Origin: Cyclina sinensis
Taxonomy: Eukaryota > Mollusca > Bivalvia > Venerida > Veneridae
Length of the DNA: 64,000 nt
NCBI GenBank assembly: GCA_012932295.1
Contig: JAAONU010000014.1
Coordinates: 39,850,770-39,914,769, forward strand
Reading direction: 5' to 3'
In this document: positions 37,101-49,100 of the stretch, in pieces
Layout of the letters: each line of letters opens with the position of its first letter
How positions within the stretch are numbered: position 1 is the stretch's first letter
Made by a program: the position numbers and the translations under genes
Notes under the pieces: model-generated
The model's input: the letters and a program-made list of their open reading frames with translations, nothing else
Databases searched by the model: none
What the model was told of the DNA's origin: nothing

Positions 37101-40100
37101 TTTGTAACCAGGTCATATTTAAAAAAATTTTTTTTAAAAAGTACTAACAATCTTATCGGTAACAGAGCCCAATCCAATGACAATCAAAGAAATGCTACGA
37201 AATTTGTAGCCACAAACTCAACATATGAGTTCATTTAAAGGGACATCCCATACAATTAACTGATAATGGAGCATATCTATTCTGTAAGCTCATTTGCTAG
37301 AAAATAAAAAATAATTGGAAGTTTAAAGAACATAATTATGTTCAAAAGTTTTGCCTTTAGACACTTAGAAAAATGGGTACAATAACAACTCTTTATATAA
37401 AGACTAATATTAACCCTGAACCTGCTGAATTTTTGTAATGGTTTTGCCCAGCTTTGACATTCGAACAGTCCATTCAAAGTTTAAGGGATTTCAATATCAA
37501 AATACAAAAATGGAGCTACCAACAGTATAGAGCCTGGTCAGACTGCACGGATGTGCAGGCCGGCCTGGCTCTATACTGGTGGCAAAGGCTAATCACTTTC
37601 GGTTCAAGCAGGTTAAGGCTGGCCTGGCTCTATACTGGTGGAAAAGGCTAATCACTTTCGGTTCAAGCAGGTTAAGGCTGGCCTGGCTCTATACTGGTGG
37701 CAAATGCTAATCACTTTCGGTTCCAGCAGGTTAAGGCTGGCCTGGCTCTATACTGGTGGCAAAGGCTAATCACTTTCGGTTCCAAGAGGTTATGGGTTAA
37801 TGTTTTCAGTTTACCTGTTGTACTTATAATTTTTGATTGACACCCTGAACTCGGGTAATAATTTATTCAACATAATTCACATTTACACAATTTCACAGAA
37901 AATGGAATGCTCCAGATTTTAGGGTATGCCTTTTTAAGCATAACGAGAAAGACATAATGTGGCAAGCAGTCAGTTCATGTAAATAACAGTAAAAAATGTA
38001 AGAAGAGATATGTAATGAAATAAAGCAACAAAAGATATACCAGCATTTTGTCCAAACTGGAGGGACAACAGTCGACTTTTCAGTTTCTTCTGCATTAGAT
38101 CTCCATTCCTCTGACTTTCCATCTGCTGACGATAGAATAATCCTAACAATTCCTACAATCATTCAAAGAATACATCACTGAGAAAAGGTTCTTGCAGTTA
38201 CAAGGAAATATTCTTTATTTGGTTATGATCATTTCTGGACACTATAGTATTAAGGCTAACAATTTTTTAGTCACTCCAGCCCAATTTACAGGAATTCAAG
38301 CAGAAATATTAATTGGATTTAGTCATGGGAGACTGTTGGAACTGACTGAGATTTTCATAAAGCACAGATATATTTCTTGAGTAATTCCAAGACAGTTTAC
38401 AATTCACAGTAAGTGCTTTTCCATTCTATTTCATTGCAGTTAACTCTCTAAATTTCAAACAATGTTTACTTTATGAAAATCAGGGCCACTTCAGTAAATC
38501 ATATATCCAACTCTAAAGAGGCAAAATAAAGAAAGAGAGAGCGATGAAAAAAATTACAGTTACTACTTACACTTTGACATTTTTGTATATCTTTACAAAA
38601 TGCAATGACACATTTGAAACAGTCTTGAAGGTTAAATCTTGTCTCATCTTCACAGAAGTATGCCGCTAGCTCATCTGTCAGGTTACGTAACTCTGTTGTA
38701 GCACTCTGTATACTGCTGAACTCTTTTTTTAAGTCCTACAAAATGTCTAGGTTATGTGAATCAGACTGAATTATTTACAAGAAGCCTGCTACTTAATCAT
38801 AATTCTGTCACACTACTTTATACTGTTACAATAAACTCTGATGTGTAAAGTACTTGTTCTAAAAATGATTTAAAAAATCGACTTTAAACAATGATATCGA
38901 ACTTCATATGATTTTAACAAATATTATCTGAAACAAGACACAACTGTTGAAATATTTCTGAAAGGTTTAACCTACATCACTTACTAAATTATTACTACAA
39001 GTGAGTACACACACTTTTAAAATAGACTTACCTCATTTAGAGGTAGACAAATAAGGCAAGATCAGTTATTCATTTCTTTCAGCTGCTAAAAAATGTTTCT
39101 TATAAGAAACTTGAGTCATGGGATAGAATTACCTCAATAAAAGGTTGGAACGTTTTCTGTAGACTAGTGCTGGCCTGTGTGAGATTGTTCATGAAATATC
39201 GCAGTTTACCATTCAGCTTACTGATGTCTGATCTCATCTCTTCCATACTGTAACTATACAGGTATATCATTATAGTAGCTTTTTAACCCTGAACATGCTG
39301 AAATTTTGTAATGGACTTGCCCAGCTTTGAATTTGGAACAGTCCATTCAAAGTTTAAGGGATTTTAATATCAAAATACAAAAATGGAGCTACCAACAGTG
39401 TAGAGCCTGGTCAGACTGCACGGATGTGCAGGCTGGCCTGGCTCTATACTGGTGGCAAAGGCTAATCACTTTCAATTCCAGCAGGTTAAGGGTTAATATC
39501 TATGTCACTGACATTTCAAACAACACTGGCAACACTGAGTTACTTATGGTCATGAAGTGGGAAGATTTGCAAAAAACAATAGCAATGATACTGGTGATGA
39601 AAACTTATTAGAAATATCGCAGGCTTGGAAATAAAGGCACAGATACTAGTATGCTAATTCAGAACTCTTTATTACTGATTCTATACACTTAATAAAGCAC
39701 ATTAAAATAACATGCTTGAAGCTGCAAGTGACCATTTAACATTAAAAAAAACCCCTTAATTTTGAATATGTCTAACTCTGTTTGCATATACAGTGTAACT
39801 TCCGAAAACCGGACCTTCAATAAACCGGAAACTTCTGAAAATTGAAGAATTTTCTTGGTCCCGAAATTTCTCTTTCTGTTTTCTATGTAAATCATACTTT
39901 TGAAATCCAGAACTTCCGATTTCTGAATTCCAGACAATTTTTCCGTAAAATTTAGTTTATATCAATGCAATTTTACTACCAAATACCTGAAAAATAAAAA
40001 TAGTGCAAAAGATAGACCTAAGATCACAAACCCTGTGCCAAAAATTTCACGTCTGTATCTATTATTTACCAATTAGCAGTGATCGTTTATTTTGACACTT

Positions 40101-43100
40101 GTTAGAATGACAATGATAACAAGTTGTCAAATAATGAATGAAATGCAGCCGAATATATCGATAGATAGCGGTAAATAAATAAAGACTTTTAAGTGATGAT
40201 TAGAGGATTAATAACAGATGTTTGCTACTAGCAACTTGAAGGATTAAATTTTAACTGGGATGTTTTAAAAAGTGTAATTAATTAGCCAACATCGGTCATT
40301 GTATTGGTTATTGTAATTGGCGATTTTTTTTTCAAACTTAAAATTTCAAAAGCGGTAGGTGAAAAAAGCAAAACTGAGCAAATGAAAAGGTCTTTAAATA
40401 ATGGCATTTAATGAAATTTTCAACATCTGCATAGTCAAAATGTCCGAGACACTGACTAAACATTGTAGAACCGAACTGTCCTAGCAGACTTGTCCAGATC
40501 ATTCAGACTTCTGAATTGTGGAAAAAATCTGAACTTTTTGGCCTGTCCCATGGGTGTTCGGTTTTCGGAAGTTCCACTGTATACAGTATGACAAACATAT
40601 AGTAAATGAAGTATAAGATAAACATTTATTCTGCTTGCAGTAATTGCTTTTGCCTTTGTGACCAGTAAAAACCATTATCAGCCTATATATCGCTGTGGTC
40701 AGACCACGGTATGCACTGTTCAATGAAGAGTCTATTTTCAGTAAATACTAATACTAATGGATTTGTCCCAATTAAAATATGGAGTAGTCCATTTAGCAGG
40801 ATAAGAGTAAGAGAAGACAGAACAATCAAGCATTGTAACTATTGAAAATAAAATTACCTTGCAGCTTTCTCCAGTGGTAGGAACTGCCTCACAAAAGACA
40901 GGTCAGTTTTACATCTGTCTGTGACCATTTGTACAATATAATGTATGAGATTCTTGTTTGGAGATGAACTCTTCACTTCCTGTAGACGCTCTAGGGTGGA
41001 CAGTTTGAATCCTGCTGCACTGCCATTGAATTGTCCCTTTTAAACAAAATTTTGGAAACTTTTACATGTTAAAAAGGTGAAAGTTTGAGAGGAAAGGTTT
41101 TTAGACTAGTTTCAAAAGAAGCCTCATTTCGAGGACACCTTTGATTTGATTCGATAGGATTTATTTGTATACATGTATGAACTCTAAAGAAATAAAAGAC
41201 AAAGTGATAATAATTTAGGCTCAGTTACAATTTTGTTTTTGTGGAAGAATATAAGAAGAATGTTAAGATTACTACTACTCAGATTTGTAAGTGCTGTAAA
41301 CTTTTGTCTGGAAGCCTGAATCTGTTTTTTTTTTGGTTATACAAATATAACAAATACACAGGATCTAAAAGTCTGGAACCAGAACAAGGTTGTTTACATT
41401 TACAAATATATAGGATCTTAAAGTCTGGAACTAGAACAAGGTTGTTTACATTTACAAATACGTAGGATCTTAACATCTGGAACCAGAAAAAGGTTGTTTA
41501 CATTTACAAATACACAGGATCTTAACATCTGGAACCAGAACAAGGTTGTTTACATTTACAAATACACAGGATCTTAAAGTCTGGAACAAGAACAAGGTTG
41601 TTTACATTTACAAATACGTAGGATCTTAACATCTGGAACCAGAACAAGGTTGTTTACATTTACAAATACACAGGATCTTAACATCTGGAACCAGAACAAG
41701 GTTGTTTACATTTACAAATACACAGGATCTTAACATCTGGAACCAGAACAAGGTTGTTTACATTTACAAATACACAGGATCTTAACATCTGGAACCAGAA
41801 CAAGGTTGTTTACATTTACAAATACATAGGATCTTAAAGTCTGAAACCAGAACAAGGTTGTTTACATTTGCAAATCATTTCATATTTCTGTATTACAGTT
41901 ATGCAGATATAATTTACCTGTTTTATATAAGTTTGCCAGATATATTATTCTCCATTGTACTGAATTAGTCAAAAATACTACTTAAACCACAAAAATCAAG
42001 CCAACAATCATAAGATAATTGGCACTGACAACAAACTTGACCCTTATCACAAAATTAACGGGAAAATTTTCCAAAATATACAAGATCTTCTATTTTGCTA
42101 AAATTTTGTGTAGCTGATGAAATTTACTGTGAAAACTTTACATTTAAGGATTATGTATCTTGTAACAATTTTAAAACATACTGCTAATGCCTGAACCAGG
42201 CATTTTCAATTTAAGAAATGCTGACCTGAATATATCGAAATTTACCATTTCATTTTGAATAGTGACTGTGTACAACTTGTAAAGTTATGAACAGACCCAA
42301 GGTATGTGTTTCTAGAGTTCAAACTTAAAGATATATTATGCTCAAGTTTCAGATACAAATAACTATTACACCTTTTCTATGCAAATATAAAACAAACATG
42401 TTTGAGTACACTCAGAGTAGATATGTTACGTTTAAAACTTTACACACTACAGGTAAACACAGTATAAATACATAGTGTCATTAAAAAAGTGGCAAGTTTT
42501 TTTTTAAGAAAGCACCAACATAACATGACCTGTAACAGGGAATTCAGCTTCCCATACATAATGTGTGTATTCTAGTAGCCTAAATAGACATACTCAGTAA
42601 GAATTCCCTAGATTTCAATTAATTTCTGCAATAAATGTATTTTATGCAAAGATGGGTATAGTATATCTATAATGATTAAATAATGATAGTCATTAACTGA
42701 TGAACATGTAAAAATTAAAATTTACTAAATTTTTCTTACATAATTAAGGTAATTCCCTATATTCAGAATCCGGTGCATCAGTTGTTTGAATTCACTGCTG
42801 TTCAAAATGAGCTTGGCCAAGTCAATCATAGTGTTTAATGCTACTCTGAAGCGTTTCACAGAGGCGTCAAACTCTGCCCGCATCATGTGACCTTCAAGAA
42901 GTACATTGTAGTCGGGCAGGTCAGATAGCAATAAGACAAACTGTTCTGCCATGCCAAGTTCAAGTCTGGGACCTTCGTACTGTCGTAACATCTCAATCTG
43001 AAATACATGTACATTAGTTTACCTTATGTTTTATTTTTTTTTTGCATAAGATACAAATAGTGAATCAAAAGGCAAATATTAAATCATCATGCGTTATAAT

Positions 43101-46100
43101 GTTTACAATAAAACAGAACTGAAAAAATGTTAAGTTATTTGTTTTCATTTACAAAATATTTCCCCTATCAGGACTAAAAAAACAACAACAAACAAACAAA
43201 AGAGAACAGAGGTATTTTAGAATGGCCCTTTAAGTAGTACTGTAACATATCGCTATTGTCAATTTGTGGTTAGCAGTCAAATTGCTGCAGATCTTATTTT
43301 TCAATCCCAATACTAAAACACCAGTGGGAAAAGTTCAAAACTACACACATCTGCATAAATTAGCTACAATTTTGTTAGTTTGGGGGTTTAACGCTAGTTT
43401 GAACCACTGTTTGGTGATATCCCAGAGGCCAGTCTATCTAACAAGTGTTCCTGGGTATCTGACCAGCATACTAATAAATCTCTCTGCAAGCAACTGACTG
43501 CTTCCTCACTTTAATCAGAAGTGAGGGACAAATGACCTTAAAACGCATTGTCCTAAAACAATTCTCACAGATGGGTTTGAACTGAAAGCCGCTCATTTTT
43601 ACAATCTGATGCTCTTCCAACTGAGCAAGCTGGGTCAGCCACTTAACAACAAAGTTATATTTTTACAACAAAGACGCATACTTAATTTCAAGTTTAGACC
43701 TTTGGAAAAATACCGTGATTTACAACCTCTTCAATGACTACTGAAATATCAAAAGATACATGTGCAGTAAGATTAAGAATAAAATAGAATGACAGATTTC
43801 AAATGAAATTACCTCTTCTTGGCAAGGTAGGATCTTGGAGAGGTACTGTAGCATAGACAGTGTAAGTTTGGACTGGTTCCCTTCTTCAAGGTGTTGAACA
43901 AGATCCTCTGCACCAGAATCCAGCCGGCTTAGGAAAAGGTTTATCTTCAACCTTGTGCTTGCATTCAGCAACACAACCTACATGTATACCAGACATATAG
44001 TAATCTTTTATTTACATGAAAATTTGGAACAGAAAAAACACAAGCTATATGTGTTACCAAATAAATTGCAAAATGCAAAGTTGTACAACTTTCGAAAGTT
44101 TGTCTTTTTATCCAAGAAAGAAGCTTAAATACCACAAAATAAATAGGCAAAATTTCTGTAAAATTTAAACAACGATTTAAATGCAAAAATATTGGAAAGA
44201 AGTATAAATACACAAATTTTTTTTATCTAGTTCTATTATGGGAGCACAAGTGGTTAAACAATTGTTCTATATGCAATGTCACTTCCTGTAGTTGTTCATG
44301 GGAGAACTTAGGCTGTCTTTTACCAAAGAACATAAGCTGTGTTAATGAGCTGAATCTATTTATGAGAACAAGTGTCTTGTTGCCTTCATTTGCAGAAGTT
44401 GGGTTATCACGTTGTAGCAGACAACATACTGTGTCCATTACCAATAATGCTTTTTTCTGAGATTCATTTTTCTCTTCTTGTGCAGGCTAAAAAATTCTTC
44501 TATAAAGCTTTGGTATCGTGTGAATTGTACCTGTTAATGTTGAAACTTTATACAAAACAATGGAAGGTAGCATAAACCATTTCGTTATACAAATTTTTGT
44601 GCCATGGTGGAAGGTCAAAGGTTTGAATCCTGTCAGTGGCCTTGTTCAGCCATGGCTAGTTTTCATGCTGCCACTTACCTAAAGAATGGTTACCAACTGC
44701 CTGTCTGACTACATTGAATAATAAGAAACATGTGTGTCAATGTATGTTCAAAAGCTGGTGTCTCAGGAGGCTGGCTTTATCAATAGGAGTGACACAGTAA
44801 CAATCAAGCACTATACCTCTTTCTAGGGTAATTTAATTCACAATGCTGAAGGTGACTTTAGATCCCACAAGGAACATAAATGAAGAACATTCTCTATGCC
44901 ACAACCTACCTCCTCGACTGCCTCTAAATGTTCTGGGGACTTCAACTGAAAAGCTGTTTCAAATCTCTGAAATTCTACTTTTGTCTTCTCATTGATCAGG
45001 GGAGGTAACCACACACATGGTTCTCTTCCAACTGAAATAAATAAGTAACACAGAACTTTGACTGCACCCAGACTTTGATAGGCCAAAGAATATCCAGCTG
45101 GAATTATCTTTAAGCATTTATTACATGTATATCAACATTCAACTAGACATTTTTAAAACTATCACAGATATACAAATTTCAGCAGGGTGAAAAAGAAACA
45201 TGGTGGAAATTTACTTTTATTGAGCAGCATTTCACTTAATCTTTTAAACAAAAATCATACAAGGCTCTTAGAGCTCTTTAAAACTTCTTATATTAAGGTA
45301 AATAAGGATAACACTGCAACTGTTAAAACAACTGAAAAGCATGAAAATCATCAGACTCTGTCCGCCCCCAAAAAGACTACCAAATCATTGTAATTTAAAG
45401 ACATTCCCCCCCCACCTCCACCACCACTGTAATTCAAGAAAAATGTAGACAGACCTATTCTATCATCACACAGACTTATCCACTTCAGATGATTTAACTG
45501 TTGTGTGGGTTTTGGTACATCTTGCCTTACAATACTGTTGCTCCGTTTCTGATCTCGGCTAAAATTTCCCACTTGTGCTCCTTTGAATGATTTTCCCGTG
45601 GGCTGCCTTGTCTCACACTGAAATTCTGATCGGACTACATTTGATTTTTTCTCTTCTTGTGTAGAATGAAACCTGGCTAATGTACTTTTCACTTTATTTT
45701 GATCATACTCGTAAGCTTTACTCTCGGGAATGTTAATATTCATACCACATTCAGACCTACTGAATGTTTTGTTTCCTTGACTCTCTTTTGACAATTTGCT
45801 TGATACACTACAACTAAGGTCCTCATTTTGAGGTGAACATGCACTGTCACTGCTTGACTTACTGCAGTTATTCAAGGGAGAATTTTGGCTGTCATCCAAT
45901 TTATTACTAAAGAAGGTAAGCTCTGTTGGTGAGCAGAATCTACTTCTAAGAACAACTGTCATGTTGCCCTCATTTGCAGAACTTGGATCATCATGACCTG
46001 ATGTAGCAGACAAGACACTTGGTCTAATACCAGTAACAGTTCTGTTTTGTGATTCATTATCACAGTTTTCTGACTGTCCACTCAGATTTGAAGAATTTCT

Positions 46101-49100
46101 TGAGCCTGTGTTTCCAAATGAATTGTAGCCCATGTTAGTGCGAATTCCAGTACCAATATTACCACACATTCCTTTTCCCTTTTCACCAAAACTTCCACAA
46201 TTCTGACATTCCTTTGTAACAGCCTGCTGCACATGTTTGTCTTGCAAAGTCCAAAGACCTTGACGGTGGTCATTTCCACCACAGATAACCTCACTTCCTC
46301 CATGCTGATTTGCTGCAGACGTCATTTTAACAGTATCTTGGTAAGAATACACACACTGCAATCCGAGCGCAAACTGTTCCGGAAACTGGCGAAGCTCTGC
46401 TTGTAGGTTGTCAAGATCACATGACTTCATCGTATGTATCACATGATGTATCAAACTATCTACAGTCTGCCACAGCTTCCCGCTAAAATTTTAAGTTTAG
46501 ATACTTTTTAATTCCAGTTTGTGTCAACTTGGATCAATTTTAATGCTGCTAATGAATGCTTAATGATCTCTAAGACATTCTGAAACGTAATTATAGTAAC
46601 ATGAGAAATTTCTTATGAAGATTTAACAGCCATACATGCTTTCAACCTTTACATCAGTCAAATGCTAACCAATTAATGTGATCAGTAACAATATCATGAA
46701 ACAACACGTATGATTTAATTGCTATTACAACCTAAGTTTGAATCAAATCTCCAACAGGATGTCTAAGGACAGTTTAACTGAAGTTGGTTCAGAATGTACA
46801 ATTGCTCATAAACAGTAGTCAACATACATGTAATGTAACATTTTAGGTTTAAAGAAAATACATTAAAAAATGTAGCCTCTAATTTTTAAAAACAAAGATG
46901 AAGCAAATTTCTGCCCAGTCAGAAGCAAGAGATTGGAGACTATTCTGATACAGTGAACTGATAGACAGGTTTCCTCCATTATGTAAATGTTGGTAGATAT
47001 ATACCTGTTTTCTTTGTACACTGTTTCAATGGACAACAGATCTTGCAGCACATTCACAAAGTTTGCCATCTTTGGTGTCCCAAATACCTTAAGAAATGTA
47101 CAAAATATTCATTCATTCAAATCCTTACAGAACTTTTACTTTGTATAAAACACCAGATTATTTATACACTGCAACTGGATTTGTTTGTTACAGTACGCTA
47201 TATAAATATGACATGTTATACAAAAAAAATTTCATTCAGAGCAATTGCTGGTTATTTGATACAATACATAAGTAACCGAGTTTTAACAGGTTATCTTCAT
47301 GACTTCTTGCTGTCAGTTTAATAAGGCAGCCTGTATCACAGGAAACACAAAAGTTACACTTAAAGGCTTTTAAATTATCTTGTATTTAGTTATGACAGAA
47401 ATTTGACACAAGCACAAAAATCTTCATCAATGAGAATGTTAATGATTGCAAGTAAGAAACTTTATCTGCTTCACAAAACAGGCAGTCAACAGTTGCAGTA
47501 CATTTGTATAAAAATATGGCCACAAAGCTCCAAACATGTAAATGTTACATTATCAAAGAAAACAGAGCATGCACTGTTGACGAAGATGGAAAAAAAGGAC
47601 ATAAAACAGAAAAATCATGACCTTGACCTCTTTTTCGCTCTGTTCTAAAAACAAATTGAAAAATGAGGCATCACATGAAAACCAACCCTGGCTTGTATTT
47701 GGTCCTGTAGATCTTGTGGACTGTTCAAATCAATTGTGTTGTTTGCTGACATACTCTCCTCATCTGACATCTTACGTTCATGGAAAACCTGAAATATTCA
47801 TTATCACACTAATATGGACATTATCTCCTATCCATTCAAAGAGTAACTTTTAATCCTAACTATTTTCTAATGGTGATGAAAGGTACAGGCACCTGTTGTT
47901 ATCAACAGAAATGATAACTAGTTATTATCTAACTGATTGAATAATTTACAGTTTATTTACAGTTTTGAAATATTTTGGCAAAAAAGGTATTTGGTAAATT
48001 TTATAAACCAGTTCTTTTAATGTACAGATTTTTCATGAACAGGCTCTTTCAATATTGGTCCTCTTGAAGAATTCTAAAAACGTTTTCATGCTTGTTCCAC
48101 TGCTGATTTCAATGTTTAAAACATTCTTAACTCTTGTATGACCTTTGACCTGGTGATTAAAATCACTTCACCAACCTCCATTTGCAGTGTGAGATCTTCA
48201 TCTGATTCTTCCTTTCGCATACAAGTCATGATCTCCAGTAGGTCCAGCCCTGTACAATATGACATCACAATCAGACATGTTGAATAATGTTGCAATTAAA
48301 CTTTATAACTATCATACTTACAGCTTAAAGCATGCTTAAACAAACTGCCATAGAATAAAATCAATGGAATAATATAAAAGCATTCTTTGGTCTCTTTGGA
48401 ACTTTTTGCAAGGTATAAAAAATACAATACAACAAAAAAGAACCATTGGCCATTCAAAGAATCACATTTGTACTTTGTTATCATTTAAAAACAAAGAAAC
48501 AATTTATCATTTTCTCAATCAAAGTATAAATTTTAAGCAAAATTGTATGTCTGAAGTTGATTTAGGAGAGTAAAAGACTACATTGTGCTGAGGAGGTTTC
48601 CCTCTTTCAACAGTTCGTCTGTACTGTCTAACTTTATCAATCACAAAAATCTGTCTGATTGTCACAGAAAGATAAGGACTTTGCATACTGGTCCTCAGTA
48701 AGTTAGAGATTATAATGGTTTATAAACAAGCATAACCATGCAAACAAATTTTCAGGAAAAAACTGCACGCTGAAGAAGAAAACCACATAAAATTATGTAT
48801 ATTTCTTGCCAAGAAACAAAACATACTTACCAATGAATTCATTCCTAATACGCATACGTTCTGTCACAGTTGGTGTACAGTTGATCACTGTGTTTATGAA
48901 TGTCATTACTGCAGTTTTGAAAGCAACAGTCTCACATTTCTGTAGATCTCTAACCACCATACTGAACCTGTGGAGCTGGTCGCATTCATTCTGCAAGACA
49001 TTTATACATAGACAACTTTTCCATTTATTTAGCAACTGCCAAACATGTAAAATATATCCAAAATCGTGAGTATATGTGCTGTAGTGTGCCAGAGGATCTA

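Noticed and set aside
44223..44444. Minus-strand ORF considered as an FH2 exon because of LHIEQLFNHL
   Set aside because: Exons 9 and 10 join in phase without it and exon 9 already supplies the FETAF segment of FH2; the ORF has no donor site at a sensible place and is better explained as a copy of exon 8.
45351..45454. Extension of formin exon 8 through a poly-glycine stretch (GGGGGGG)
   Set aside because: A good donor at 45455 (ATAG then GTCTGT) joins in phase to exon 9; the C-rich tract is intronic, and on the coding strand it would give glycine, not the proline of FH1.
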